64,000 nucleotides of DNA from Epsilonproteobacteria bacterium UBA4036 (GCA_002382325.1 DGAG01000007.1:432042-496041); one strand, 5' to 3'; shown: positions 28,858 to 38,497, numbered from the stretch's first letter. Notes: generated from the letters alone by a model not told the origin. Made by a program: numbers and translations.

Positions 28858-29568
28858 TTAAGCAATGTTCGTATAAATGGCTTGAACGTCATCATCATCT
28901 TCGAGTCGTTCGAGCAGTTTTGCCATATCGTCTTGTTGTTCTTGCGTAAACTCTTGTGGATTATTGGGGATTCGTTTTAATTCAGCTTTAATCAACTCAA
29001 TGCCCAACTCTTCAAATTTATGGTTCATATTTCCAAAATCGGTATAATTGGCATAGGCTAAAACCAACCCTTCTTCTTCTTCAATCTCTTCAAGTCCAGC
29101 ATCAATGAGTTCAAGTTCTAACTCTTCTAAGTCCATTTCAGGGGTTTTTTTGAATTCAAAAATAGCCTTTCTGTCAAACATAAACTCCAAAGAACCCGTG
29201 GGAGCTAAAGAACCTCCACATTTGTTGAAATGCATTTTTATGTTTGCGACCGTTCGGGTGTTGTTGTCTGTTGCTGTCTCAACAAAAATTAAAACGCCGT
29301 GAGGGCCTTTTCCTTCAAAATTGACTTCTGCGAAATTAGCGGCATCTTTTCCACTCGCTCTTTTTATTGCTGCATCAATATTGGCTTTTGGCATATTTTC
29401 AGCTTTGGCATTTAAAATGGCTGTTCTTAAAGCCGAATTCATTTCAGGGTCAGGAACACCTGATTTAGCTGCCATTTCAATGGCTTTTGCCAATTTTGGG
29501 AAAACACGCGACATATTTCCCCATCGTTTCATTTTTGCTGCTTTTCTGTATTCAAAGGCTCTACCCAT
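28858..29568 (-). CDS. yebC: YebC/PmpR (TACO1) family protein
   Basis: 236 residues of normal length starting MGRAFEYRKAAKMKRWGNMS, the YebC signature start. Further typical segments are DAAIKRASGKDA, GPHGVLIFVETATDNNTRT and the acidic SLEFMFDRKAIFEF region. YebC proteins act as transcription regulators or as translation factors that relieve ribosome stalling at proline-rich stretches. It is transcribed alone, converging on the fad operon. Confidence 0.93.
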   Translation of the reverse strand: MGRAFEYRKAAKMKRWGNMSRVFPKLAKAIEMAAKSGVPDPEMNSALRTAILNAKAENMPKANIDAAIKRASGKDAANFAEVNFEGKGPHGVLIFVETATDNNTRTVANIKMHFNKCGGSLAPTGSLEFMFDRKAIFEFKKTPEMDLEELELELIDAGLEEIEEEEGLVLAYANYTDFGNMNHKFEELGIELIKAELKRIPNNPQEFTQEQQDDMAKLLERLEDDDDVQAIYTNIA

Positions 29569-29682
29569 AAAAACTCCGATATATTGTAGTGTTTAAAGTG
29601 TAAAAAGGCTTTACACCTTAAGATAAATTTGTGAGATTATAGCAAGTTTGTAATAAATTTATTATGATAAAAAAGGAAAGTT

Positions 29683-29967
29683 CTAAATAAAAAAAACGGA
29701 TTTTAATCGTGTTTTTGAAACCCGTCCATCTTTTTTGATGTACTCAACCAAATAAAAGCGTCGGTTGATTAAATTGCATAAGGTAAAACCCGTAGAAGCA
29801 AAAGGTTTCCATTTGATGCATTTAAGTTTAATGCCTTTTTTGAGAAATCTTCTTGAGATAGTGACTTTGTTGAGTTTGGTTAAAATGTAAAACAAGGTAA
29901 GGAAAAATGCCATACTCAAGCCAACATAAATGGATGTTTCTATAAAATTCAAAATCATTTCAGTCAT
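29683..29967 (-). CDS. Small membrane protein, unknown
   Basis: 94 residues; one hydrophobic span near residues 10-30 (SIYVGLSMAFFLTLFYIL) followed by a basic C-terminal part (RRFLKKGIKLKCIKWKPF). The topology suggests an N-terminal anchor with a cytoplasmic basic tail. I do not recognise the family. It is flanked by intergenic gaps on both sides and has no operon partner. AGGAAAT lies seven bases before the ATG, supporting the start. Confidence 0.55.
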   Translation of the reverse strand: MTEMILNFIETSIYVGLSMAFFLTLFYILTKLNKVTISRRFLKKGIKLKCIKWKPFASTGFTLCNLINRRFYLVEYIKKDGRVSKTRLKSVFFI

Positions 29968-30129
29968 TTTAATTCCTCATTTCCTCATCTTGTAAAAATG
30001 AAACAAAATCATACCATAAAATTGTTACATTACAATTACTCAAATAAATATCTTTATTATTTTAATATTTAATTAAGCCAAGCGAAAATAATGAATTTAT
30101 TATTATTTACAACATATTGATTTTTATGC

Positions 30130-30135
30130 TATAAT
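30130..30135 (+). promoter_or_regulatory. Likely -10 element of the first Cache kinase gene
   Basis: TATAAT within ATGCTATAATTTTTC (TG-containing extended form), 21 bases before the start codon; AGGAG at 30146-30150 is the ribosome-binding site. Confidence 0.45.
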
Positions 30136-30156
30136 TTTTCAACTTAGGAGAATCCC

Positions 30157-32073
30157 ATGAAACCAAAGGCGAGTGAAAAGAATATTCTGAAATTCTTAAA
30201 ATTTTCTCCTCCTATTATTACCATATTTTTTTCTGCATTGATTATTGCGTTGGTCTTTTTGGTCAATCAATATACATTTAACAATGAAATCAAAAAACTC
30301 AAAAATGAATTTATTAAAACCAATAAAGAGTTGGTTAAAAATGAAGTGGAAAAAGTGTATGATTTTATTTTACATCAGCAAGAACAAACGACACAACTTT
30401 TAAAAAAGAACATTAAAGAAAATGTCAATATTGCGCATACTCTTATCAGTGAAATCTACCGACAAAACCAACATCAATCTCATAATAACATCAAAAAAAT
30501 CATCAAAAAAAGCTTACAGGATTTACGCTTCAATGATGGAATTGGATACTTTTTTATCGTTTCAAAAGAGGGTGAAATGATTTTTCATCCTTTTTTACCC
30601 CAACTTGAAAATACCAATGTATTAGAAATACAAGACCCCAACGGCACCTTTTTGTTTAAAGATATGGTGGCACTGATCAAAGAAAAAAATGAGACTTTTT
30701 ATGAGTGGTACTGGTACAAACCCAATGAAAAAACCCATCAAGAGAAAAAAATTGGTTATTTGAAAAATATTGATGGGTTAGATTGGTTTATAGGAAGTGG
30801 GTATTATATCGATGATTTTGAAACAACCTTAAAAGAAGAGATTTTCAAATATACCCCCAAAATTAATTTTGGACAAAATGGATTTATTTTTATTATTGAT
30901 TATGAGGGCACTATGCTCAGCAATAAAAATCAAACCCTTATTGGAAAAAATGTCTTATACGACCAAGACAAAGTCGGAAAATATTTTGTCCAACAAATGA
31001 TTGATATAGCTCAAAAAGGAAACGGTTATATCAATTATTATGATCCCAATTTGCCCAAAGAGAAAACATTTTTGAAAACCTCTTTTATCAAAGGAGTTTC
31101 AAATTGGAATTTCCTTATTGGTGCAGGATTTAATGAAAATGAATTAAACAGTAAAATCCAAGAAAAACAAAAGCTTTTAAATAAAGCCAACGATGAATAT
31201 ATTATTAATATGCTCATTATCAGCTTTGTGATTACTCTTTTGTTGACATTTATAGCGTTATATATCTCAAAAATTATACAAACGTTGTTTATCAAATATA
31301 AAAATAAGATTGCCAAAGAGATACACAAAAACCACGAAAAAGATATGATGATTGCACAACAATCCAAAATGAATGCCTTAGGCGATATGATTGGAAATAT
31401 TGCTCACCAATGGAGACAACCGCTTTCAACCATTACCACTGCTTCTTCTGGATTACTTTTAAAGCATGAATTTGGTGATTTACACGACGAAGATTTAACC
31501 ACTTTTACCAAACTCATAGATGACAATGCCCAATATCTTTCAAAAACCATAGAAGAGTTTAAAGAGTTTTTTGACCAAAAAAAGAGCAAAGAGATCTTTA
31601 ATGTTGCTCACACTGTTGAAAAAACACTCAATATTGTCTCTTCCCAATTTACAGCTCATCATATTCAAGTCATATCCCATATTCAAGAAGTACGAATTTA
31701 TGGCATGGAAAATGCTCTTATGCAAATGCTAATTAATATTTTTAATAATTCAAAAGAGGCGTTTGACAACTCGAAACTTGAAAAGAAGTTGATTTTTTTA
31801 GACATTTATCAAAAAAAAGATAAAATCTGTATTGAAATAAAAGACAATGCGTATGGAATCAAACCTTCAATTTTAAATCGAATATTTGAACCTTATTTTA
31901 CCACTAAGTTCAAATCCCAAGGTATTGGTATTGGACTTTATATGTGTTATGAAATGATAACCAAACATTTTAATGGTACTATTAAAGCAGAAAATACGAC
32001 ATTCTTTTATGAAAATGAGTCTTATACTGGAGCAAAGTTTACACTATTGATTCCAGAGTACAAAGGCAATTAA
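30157..32073 (+). CDS. Cache-domain sensor histidine kinase (paralogue 1 of 3)
   Basis: 638 residues. TM1 is at ~18-38 and TM2 at ~347-372, enclosing a ~300-residue periplasmic double Cache region with GYFFIVSKEGEMIFHPF and a second repeat GFIFIIDYEGTMLS. A coiled segment leads to the H-box NIAHQWRQPLSTITT (His417). The catalytic domain shows N-box NIFNNSKEAF, IEIKDNAYGIK and GIGIGLYMCYEM. Two sister kinases at 40621 and 46865 share this layout and many motifs. No cognate response regulator is adjacent. It is followed after eight bases by a HAD phosphatase gene, probably co-transcribed. Confidence 0.9.
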   Translation: MKPKASEKNILKFLKFSPPIITIFFSALIIALVFLVNQYTFNNEIKKLKNEFIKTNKELVKNEVEKVYDFILHQQEQTTQLLKKNIKENVNIAHTLISEIYRQNQHQSHNNIKKIIKKSLQDLRFNDGIGYFFIVSKEGEMIFHPFLPQLENTNVLEIQDPNGTFLFKDMVALIKEKNETFYEWYWYKPNEKTHQEKKIGYLKNIDGLDWFIGSGYYIDDFETTLKEEIFKYTPKINFGQNGFIFIIDYEGTMLSNKNQTLIGKNVLYDQDKVGKYFVQQMIDIAQKGNGYINYYDPNLPKEKTFLKTSFIKGVSNWNFLIGAGFNENELNSKIQEKQKLLNKANDEYIINMLIISFVITLLLTFIALYISKIIQTLFIKYKNKIAKEIHKNHEKDMMIAQQSKMNALGDMIGNIAHQWRQPLSTITTASSGLLLKHEFGDLHDEDLTTFTKLIDDNAQYLSKTIEEFKEFFDQKKSKEIFNVAHTVEKTLNIVSSQFTAHHIQVISHIQEVRIYGMENALMQMLINIFNNSKEAFDNSKLEKKLIFLDIYQKKDKICIEIKDNAYGIKPSILNRIFEPYFTTKFKSQGIGIGLYMCYEMITKHFNGTIKAENTTFFYENESYTGAKFTLLIPEYKGN

Positions 32074-32081
32074 AGGTTTCT

Positions 32082-32714
32082 GTGAAAAAATTTCTACTCT
32101 TTGATAATGACGGCGTTTTAGTCGATACCGAACAATTCTATTTTAAAGCCAATGAAACCATCTTGAAAAAAGAATTGGGTTTAACCCTTACCTTAGAAGA
32201 GTATTTACGCATTATGGCAAGAGGTGGAACAGCGTGGGAAATTGCTCAAAAACAAGGAGTACCCAAGCGTATTATCGATGAGTGCCGAATCAAACGTGAC
32301 CGTTTATACCAACACTATTTAACCCATGAAGACATTGAAATCCCCAATGTAAAAAACATTCTAAAAGAGTTGGCAAAAAAGTATCAAATGGGTATTGTTA
32401 CAACTTCAAGGCGAGTCGATTTTGAACTGATTCATCGCAACAGAGGTATTATTGATTTTATGGATTTTAGCTTATGTGTTGAAGAGTATGAATTTGCAAA
32501 ACCCCATCCACAACCTTATTTAAAAGGATTAGAAAAATTCAATGCCCAAAAAGAAGAGGCATTGGTGATTGAAGATTCTCAACGAGGATTGACCTCTGCT
32601 TACCATGCCCAAATAGAGTGTGCTGTTGTTAAAAATCATTTTACTCAAACTCATGATTTTTCTAAAGCCACTTATTTTATCGATTCTTTGGAAGAATTAA
32701 TTAACTTACTTTAA
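32082..32714 (+). CDS. HAD-superfamily phosphatase (beta-phosphoglucomutase-like)
   Basis: 210 residues from a GTG start with AAAGG five bases upstream. Motif I FDNDGVLVDTE, motif II VTTSRR (T/S), motif III Lys in FAKPHPQPYL and motif IV VIEDSQRG are all present, with a helical cap after motif I. This subfamily hydrolyses small phosphate esters; substrate cannot be predicted. Eight bases separate it from the kinase gene before it. Confidence 0.85.
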   Translation: MKKFLLFDNDGVLVDTEQFYFKANETILKKELGLTLTLEEYLRIMARGGTAWEIAQKQGVPKRIIDECRIKRDRLYQHYLTHEDIEIPNVKNILKELAKKYQMGIVTTSRRVDFELIHRNRGIIDFMDFSLCVEEYEFAKPHPQPYLKGLEKFNAQKEEALVIEDSQRGLTSAYHAQIECAVVKNHFTQTHDFSKATYFIDSLEELINLL

Positions 32715-32783
32715 AAATACTCTTACTGTAAGCCATCTTACTACAATAATTGGCTAAGATTTCAAAAAATATAAAGGCGTATT

Positions 32784-33527
32784 ATGCAATATTTTGGAAC
32801 ACTTGAAACGAAATATGAAGAGGTTTTTTTAACTTCTAGCTATCTTTATTGTCCCAAAGAAGATGAAATTATCACCACAGATGAGATCAAATCAATGATT
32901 CAAACTCACAAACTGAGAAAAAAATTTATCGCAGGAACAGTCTTTTTTTATAACCCCGTTGTGACTCCTTTGGGTTTTGATTCCAATAAGTTTTTACTTG
33001 AACAAGATTTTGATGAATTTGGGAAAATGGTCGAACTTAAAATGGAGAATACCTTAACCGTTTTTAAAAATGCCATCCAAGATTGTGAAGGAAAACTTGT
33101 AGAGTTTAGAAATCTTTTTAACTTAAATGAGAAAAACATCAATGCTTCAACGTTGCTGATGAAGTTTAATGCCGATTTGGAAAAATATAATTCCAATTTA
33201 AACACTGAATTTGAACGTGACATCATGTATCAAGATGCTCAAAATCTCATCCCCAATGGAAAGTTTGTCTTTTTTGCGTGGGGAGATAAACTCAATGCCA
33301 AAGAGTTTCCTTATATTTTTGAGTATGCCAAAACGATTTACGACAACAGTGTCAAACTGGGCAAAAAGGTTGCTTTTGTCTATAAAAAAGAGCGTTCAAT
33401 TGAGTTTTCAATTAATCAATTGCAATTTTCCAATCCCAGTGAAAATCCCAAATATAAAAACAGTATTACTGCTGCCATTAAAGAGTCTTTTAAACACTCA
33501 CCCCTACAACCCATTGCTTACGAATAA
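32784..33527 (+). CDS. Conserved hypothetical protein
   Basis: 247 residues, soluble, no signal peptide or transmembrane span. An N-terminal part (MQYFGTLETKYEEVFLTSSY) is followed by a charged helical middle (residues ~75-145) and an alpha/beta-like C-terminal half with NGKFVFFAWGDKLNAKEFPY. I do not recognise a family. AAAGGCG lies before the ATG. It ends at a clear hairpin terminator, so it is a single-gene unit. Confidence 0.7.
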   Translation: MQYFGTLETKYEEVFLTSSYLYCPKEDEIITTDEIKSMIQTHKLRKKFIAGTVFFYNPVVTPLGFDSNKFLLEQDFDEFGKMVELKMENTLTVFKNAIQDCEGKLVEFRNLFNLNEKNINASTLLMKFNADLEKYNSNLNTEFERDIMYQDAQNLIPNGKFVFFAWGDKLNAKEFPYIFEYAKTIYDNSVKLGKKVAFVYKKERSIEFSINQLQFSNPSENPKYKNSITAAIKESFKHSPLQPIAYE

Positions 33528-33560
33528 TTCATTACTTTTCTTCATTTAGCGTTATTTTTA

Positions 33561-33596
33561 AATCACTCGTTTGATATATTTGTCAAACGAGTGGTT
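33561..33596 (+). terminator. Terminator after the 32784-33527 gene
   Basis: An 11-bp core stem (CACTCGTTTGA with TCAAACGAGTG), extended by A-T and G-T pairs, loop of eight bases, then ATTTTAATTT. Confidence 0.7.
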
Positions 33597-33686
33597 ATTT
33601 TAATTTATATTAAGTTTATTTATAATTAATATTGTTTATACTTTACAATTAAAGTTTTAATTAAGGTTGTCACAAATGAGCAACTC

Positions 33687-34949
33687 ATGAAAAATGCCGT
33701 ACAACTTATAAAGCAATGTTCGCTGCTTTATGCAGAGAGCGACCAACAATTAGCTCAAGAGAGTTTGTCCTTATACAATGCCTTATTTAAAGAGGTATTT
33801 TATGCCCAAAATGGAGTTGATGCCCTTCACTTATATCAACAACATAAACAACATATTGATTTGATTATCACCGATGTGGATTTGCCGCAACTTAATGGCA
33901 TTGAAATGATAACACGTATAAGAGCCCAAGACGGTTACAAACTGCCTGTAATTTTTTGTACGCAAAAGACCAATGACAATATTTTACTGCAATGTTTAAA
34001 ACTCGGAACAGCTGATTATATCTTAAAACCGGTACAACATAAAACCCACTTGGGCATTTTAATTAAAGTTTTGCGTCCCATTTATGATATGAAACTGATG
34101 TATGTGATGAACCAAGAGCTTGAAATTTATCAAAAATCAGCCGACAGTCAACTGCTTATTTCCAAAACCGATACCAAAGGACGTATCACCTATGCCAATG
34201 AACTTTTTTATCAAGTTTCAGGATACACACAAGAAGAACTCATAGGCAAACCACACAATATTGTTCGCCATGAAAATATGCCAAAAGAGATTTTTGAAGA
34301 GTTATGGCAAACCATTACACGAGGAGAAGTATGGAGTGGACATATTCAAAACAAAGCGAAAGATGGCAGTTCTTACTATGTGGATGCCAAAATCTTTCCC
34401 ATTAAAGACAACGAAGGAAACATCGTTGAGTATATGAGTTTCAGACAAGATGTCACTTCACATATTCTTTTAAATCATAAAGCCAAAAATGCCCTTAAAC
34501 AGACCAAACTTAACTACTCAAAGATTTATGATGAAGCCATTGAAAAAGCCAAAATTTTTTTAGCAAAAGATATAGAAAACTTAGAACTTGCTGTTAAAAC
34601 GGAAAGAGAAATTGCACGAACACAAACGAGTAAACGTATTTTGGCTGAAAAAATGTTAGCACAAACCATTGAAGAAAAAAATGAAGAAATCAGAAAATGG
34701 AAAAACAAACTCAAAGAAGCCGGACAAGTCTTAGGGAAAATCAGTGCTACGAATAAAAAAGTTTCTCAAGACAACATTTATTATAAAAACAGTCTTGAAG
34801 TCGTTTCAGAAAAGCTTGAAGCGTCACAAAAGAAAATCGGTGAAAATGATGAAGACAAACTCAAACTGTATAAAATCATTGATAACAAAGACGATGTGAT
34901 TAACCATTTAGAAGAAGAGTTATTAAAATATAAAAACAAAGGCAAGTAA
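33687..34949 (+). CDS. Response regulator receiver-PAS protein with long coiled coil, no output domain
   Basis: 420 residues. A receiver domain (1-125) has the phospho-acceptor Asp63 in IITDVDLPQLNG and Lys in YILKPVQ. The PAS domain (~150-265) contains GRITYANELFYQVSGYTQEE and IVRHENMPKEIFEELW, the Aer-like form that usually binds a flavin or haem. The last 150 residues are a charged coiled coil. No kinase, GGDEF or DNA-binding domain follows, so it probably signals by protein-protein contacts. Its kinase partner is unknown; the Cache kinases nearby are candidates. Confidence 0.85.
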   Translation: MKNAVQLIKQCSLLYAESDQQLAQESLSLYNALFKEVFYAQNGVDALHLYQQHKQHIDLIITDVDLPQLNGIEMITRIRAQDGYKLPVIFCTQKTNDNILLQCLKLGTADYILKPVQHKTHLGILIKVLRPIYDMKLMYVMNQELEIYQKSADSQLLISKTDTKGRITYANELFYQVSGYTQEELIGKPHNIVRHENMPKEIFEELWQTITRGEVWSGHIQNKAKDGSSYYVDAKIFPIKDNEGNIVEYMSFRQDVTSHILLNHKAKNALKQTKLNYSKIYDEAIEKAKIFLAKDIENLELAVKTEREIARTQTSKRILAEKMLAQTIEEKNEEIRKWKNKLKEAGQVLGKISATNKKVSQDNIYYKNSLEVVSEKLEASQKKIGENDEDKLKLYKIIDNKDDVINHLEEELLKYKNKGK

Positions 34950-35021
34950 TTTTTAGCCGCATAATATTGACATAAAATTCTAACTTAGCTAAGATTTAAT
35001 ACCAACTTAAAAGGAGTTATT

Positions 35022-35489
35022 ATGAATGTTTATGAGTATGCAATGAAAGTTGAAAAAGACGGTGAAGCGTATTACAAAGAGTTGGCTTCAAAATCACCCA
35101 ATGCCGGTTTAAAAAAAGTATTTACTCTTCTTGCAGATGCAGAAGTAAAACATTATCATGTCTTTAAAAGTATGAGAGACAAAGATGGGCAAGATTTTAA
35201 AGCTTTAGATATATCCACAGACACTAAAACCATATTTGAAACACTCAAAGCTGAAAAAAACAGTGTGGATTTTGGTCTTGATGAAATCAAATTTTATGAA
35301 GATGCCATCAAAAGAGAAGACGATTCATATCGTTTTTATTTAAATAAGGCCAACGAACTTGAAAATGAAGATGAAAAGACAGTTTTTATGAACATTGCTC
35401 AAGAAGAGATTAAACATAAAGCCATCTTAGAAGATATTTTGGCATTTATTCAAGAACCCACTAATTGGGTAGGCAGTGCTGAATTTTAA
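35022..35489 (+). CDS. Ferritin-like / rubrerythrin-type diiron protein
   Basis: 155 residues, helical and Glu/Asp/Lys-rich. The two halves carry the diiron pattern of ferritin-like proteins: EKDGEAYYKEL and DAEVKHYHVF in the first, EDDSYRFYLNKA and AQEEIKHKAILEDI in the second. There is no C-terminal rubredoxin domain. Likely role is peroxide reduction or iron handling. AAGGAG lies upstream of the ATG. It ends at a terminator shared with the convergent oxidoreductase gene. Confidence 0.88.
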   Translation: MNVYEYAMKVEKDGEAYYKELASKSPNAGLKKVFTLLADAEVKHYHVFKSMRDKDGQDFKALDISTDTKTIFETLKAEKNSVDFGLDEIKFYEDAIKREDDSYRFYLNKANELENEDEKTVFMNIAQEEIKHKAILEDILAFIQEPTNWVGSAEF

Positions 35490-35513
35490 AAAAGAGGAGT
35501 TCTCCTCTTTTTT
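35488..35513. terminator. Bidirectional terminator
   Basis: Twelve-base arms with a central GAGGAG/CTCCTC and flanking A6/T6 runs, two-base loop. It overlaps the stop codons of the ferritin-like gene and of the convergent sulfide:quinone oxidoreductase gene. Confidence 0.75.
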
Positions 35514-36969
35514 ATATTTTTCCACTTAACATTCCATACTGTGTCATGGGTTTAAGTAAATAGGCTTTTAATAACCACCACACATATCTCTCTTGAGTGG
35601 GATCCAGAGGAAAAGAAGGCGTAGGCTTCATACTCCAATCAAACTCCGCTAACATCACTTTTCCAATAACCGTAATAATAGGACATACCGTATAACCGTC
35701 GTATTTATCTTGGAGCTCTTCATTTTTAATCGCACTGATAATGTTATTGGCAACAATTTTATACTGCTTACGGACACTTCCTCCTGTTTTTCCTAATGCA
35801 ACGGCGGCAATATCGCCCAGTGAAAAAATATTGGGATATTTAACGTGTTGTAAAGTTTCTTGATTGACAGGAATCCAGCCATTGGCTGATGCCACTTCTG
35901 ATTGGGCAATCTCTTTGGGAGCTTTCATAGGAGGAGTTAAGTGCATAAAATCATAGGCAATATCAACATATTCATGTTTTTCAATCATTTCATACTCTTC
36001 CAAATCTTCATCATACTCCCCTTTTTCTTGCCATGATTTATCAAATGTAGCAATTTTATCTTTTAAATTCAATTCAATTAAGTTGTGATTTAAATGCCAC
36101 AGCATCTGACGCTTTTCATACTGTTTGATGATGGCTTCTTCATACTCTTTAACTGCAAACATTTTACTGGGATACGCATACAAACTTAACTCGACATTTT
36201 TTCGTACTTTTGCCTCTTCAAGTCGGGCGTTCATCAAATACATCATTTTTTTAGGGGCGCCTCCACATTTAATGGCGGTATTGGGATGTGTAAAAATTGC
36301 TTTTAATGCCTTTCCTTTTTTAGCTTCTTCCATAATTGTTTGCATATTTTTCCATGTTTGTTCAGCACTGTTGACATTATAAACGGTACTGACCATCGTA
36401 TTTTTAAAGAAATCATTGATTTTGGAACTTTCATCAACGGTATACATCTCTTGCAGTTCTTCTAAACCTTTGATTTTTTCAAAGTCCAATACCATCCCTG
36501 CACTAATAACTAAGAAATCATACCCAATAACCTCTTTTTGGCTTGTAACAACTTGATTATTCTCAGGATAAAAATCGATGACTTTATCGTGGATAAACGT
36601 AACCTCTTTGGGTAAAAAATCAACTGTGTTATACAATACATCGCTTTTTTGATATAAACCTGCTCCAATAAAAGTATTGCCAGGCTGATAAGTTGCAGAT
36701 TTTAAATTGGGTTCAATAAGGGTAATATCTAAACTGGATGCCATTGATTTTAAACGTGCAGCGGTTGCAATACCTGCCAATCCACCCCCTACGATAACAA
36801 TCTTTGCATTCAAGGAAGAGGCATTGAGTGTTTGAGCTTCCCCATGACTTGAAGCCGTCATTAACAATCCTGAAGCGGCAAAAAGTTTAATCGCTTCTCG
36901 TCTTGAAATTCCATTTTTTACTAACTCTTTTTGGATATCTTCTAATTCAGTTTTGATGCTTTTATTCAT
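35512..36969 (-). CDS. Sulfide:quinone oxidoreductase-like flavoprotein with Tat signal
   Basis: 485 residues. N-terminal twin-arginine signal SRREAIKLFAASG (Arg23-Arg24) is followed by the FAD-binding IVIVGGGLAGIATAARL. Two conserved redox Cys regions of SQR are present, IKCGGAPKKMMYL and YTVCPIITVIGKVMLAEFDW; the third Cys of bacterial type I enzymes is not evident, as in type II SQR. The expected role is oxidation of sulfide in the periplasm with transfer to quinone. Flavocytochrome c FccB is the closest alternative, but no cytochrome partner is next to it. Confidence 0.85.
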   Translation of the reverse strand: MNKSIKTELEDIQKELVKNGISRREAIKLFAASGLLMTASSHGEAQTLNASSLNAKIVIVGGGLAGIATAARLKSMASSLDITLIEPNLKSATYQPGNTFIGAGLYQKSDVLYNTVDFLPKEVTFIHDKVIDFYPENNQVVTSQKEVIGYDFLVISAGMVLDFEKIKGLEELQEMYTVDESSKINDFFKNTMVSTVYNVNSAEQTWKNMQTIMEEAKKGKALKAIFTHPNTAIKCGGAPKKMMYLMNARLEEAKVRKNVELSLYAYPSKMFAVKEYEEAIIKQYEKRQMLWHLNHNLIELNLKDKIATFDKSWQEKGEYDEDLEEYEMIEKHEYVDIAYDFMHLTPPMKAPKEIAQSEVASANGWIPVNQETLQHVKYPNIFSLGDIAAVALGKTGGSVRKQYKIVANNIISAIKNEELQDKYDGYTVCPIITVIGKVMLAEFDWSMKPTPSFPLDPTQERYVWWLLKAYLLKPMTQYGMLSGKI

Positions 36970-37045
36970 TTTTTGCTCCTTAATTGGTACAACAATACTA
37001 TCTTACATAATATCAAGTTATAACAAAATTAAGACAACAATATGA

Positions 37046-37486
37046 TTATTTGGGGTGAGAAGAATAGTACTTTTTAAGTTGTTCAATGGAGGTATTGCTT
37101 TCAAGAAATTCAATCATATTATCAACAGAAATTCCCAAAGCAGGATATTGACTCAACTCTTTAATATTGGAATAAACCACGCAGAACATTAAGGTATTGT
37201 CAATAATCTTTCGAGCCAAAAGAATATACTTTTCTTTTTTAATATCCAAAAAAATTTTAGCATTGACAATAAGTTCAGCGGACAAATAGGCAATCGATGC
37301 ATACGCATGAAAGGTTAATATAACTTTTTCTAAAGGAAAAGTGTCCGTGCAATAATTTTTAATTTTATTCTCTATTGCATCGGTATTGGTAAAGGTAATT
37401 AAAGATTGTGTCTCTTCTTCTGAGATGTTCTTCCAAACTTCTAAAAAATTTAATTTTAATACATGTACCGCTTCAATCTTTTCCAT
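37046..37486 (-). CDS. Conserved hypothetical helical protein
   Basis: 146 residues, no signal peptide; mostly helical with a hydrophobic middle segment (ILTFHAYASIAYLSAELI). I do not recognise the family. It lies upstream of the oxidoreductase gene on the same strand but is separated by 76 bases including that gene's leader. The open frame and conserved-looking composition support coding. Confidence 0.6.
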   Translation of the reverse strand: MEKIEAVHVLKLNFLEVWKNISEEETQSLITFTNTDAIENKIKNYCTDTFPLEKVILTFHAYASIAYLSAELIVNAKIFLDIKKEKYILLARKIIDNTLMFCVVYSNIKELSQYPALGISVDNMIEFLESNTSIEQLKKYYSSHPK

Positions 37487-37560
37487 TGTGTTAAAAACCT
37501 TTTATAATCTTTTCGTAGAGTATATTATTTTACGTTAAATTGTAATTAAATTCTGACGTT

Positions 37561-37908
37561 TTATGCTTTTTTAAATGCTTTATTTAAATAATCATACTCT
37601 AAACAGTGTTCACACTTTATGATGTCATCATACTCAATGGTTTCAAGCGCTAATTCTTTAAACACCTCTTTAATCAAAGCTATGGCTTTTTCATCATGGG
37701 AAAAGATAATTGATTTAGACCCAACATTTCCACTGACAATATTGTGCGTTTGGGCAGTGATTGTATTGAGGTTATTTTCCCAATATTTTAATAACTCTTC
37801 ATTATCTTCAAGTTCATCGTATTTTTCATCCCATTTTAAACACAAATCAGGCAGAAGTCCACAGGTTTTTCTGTCATTAAAATCTATACTTACCCCTTTT
37901 AATTGCAT
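37561..37908 (-). CDS. Conserved hypothetical protein with Cys pairs
   Basis: 115 residues, acidic and soluble. It contains KTCGLLPDLCLKW near the N-terminus and IIKCEHCLEYDYL near the C-terminus; the CxxC pair could bind a metal. GGAGG before the ATG supports the start. Family not recognised. It is part of a run of small minus-strand genes with no evident functional link. Confidence 0.6.
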   Translation of the reverse strand: MQLKGVSIDFNDRKTCGLLPDLCLKWDEKYDELEDNEELLKYWENNLNTITAQTHNIVSGNVGSKSIIFSHDEKAIALIKEVFKELALETIEYDDIIKCEHCLEYDYLNKAFKKA

Positions 37909-37973
37909 CTTACACCTCCAAAAATTAATCTTATTTATAGAATTATTATATCCAATTATATTTATAAATAAAG

Positions 37974-38267
37974 TTACATTACGGTGAGTTCATAAATTAT
38001 TTTCTTTATTTCTTCTTGATTGAAAAAAATATTTTTATTTAACTCTTGATTGATTTTTTTAATCAAACTGATTTTCTTTTCTTTTAATTGTATCGCATCG
38101 TTTTCATACGTTTGTATCACTGTTTGCATCTGCTGTTTATAGGCTTCAATAATTTCATCTTTTTTCATAAAAGCAGGTTTTTTTGCTGTTTTTTTTCCAC
38201 CTTTCAAAAAAAACAGTAGCACGGCCATAATTATTAAAATCACTAAAATTATGTTAATGTAACTCAT
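37974..38267 (-). CDS. Small membrane-anchored protein, unknown
   Basis: 97 residues: an N-terminal hydrophobic helix (INIILVILIIMAVLLFFL), a basic linker GGKKTAKKPAF, then a charged helical, coiled-coil-like tail. Single-pass with a cytoplasmic tail by the positive-inside rule. AAGGAG stands six bases before the ATG. Family not recognised; it is divergent from cheY. Confidence 0.55.
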   Translation of the reverse strand: MSYINIILVILIIMAVLLFFLKGGKKTAKKPAFMKKDEIIEAYKQQMQTVIQTYENDAIQLKEKKISLIKKINQELNKNIFFNQEEIKKIIYELTVM

Positions 38268-38430
38268 TGTAACTCCTTTGAACCTAATATATCCAACTTT
38301 TTCTTTATTAAAAATAACAAGAAATTCGCTAAGTTCTTATATCTTTCTCATTTATTTCTAATTTTTTACAAAGAATTAATTATTTTTAAAGAAAATAATT
38401 ATTTTATTAAGTTTTTAAATATTATAATGC

Positions 38431-38436
38431 TATAAT
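38431..38436 (+). promoter_or_regulatory. Likely -10 element of cheY
   Basis: TATAAT within AATGCTATAATAATT (extended TG form), about 60 bases before the cheY ATG; a second TATAAT occurs at 38423-38428. AGGAAACG precedes the ATG. Confidence 0.4.
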
Positions 38437-38497
38437 AATTACTTGTATAAATAAAAGTTTTTACACAGTAAATACTTATCTTCCTGTAGGAAACGAA

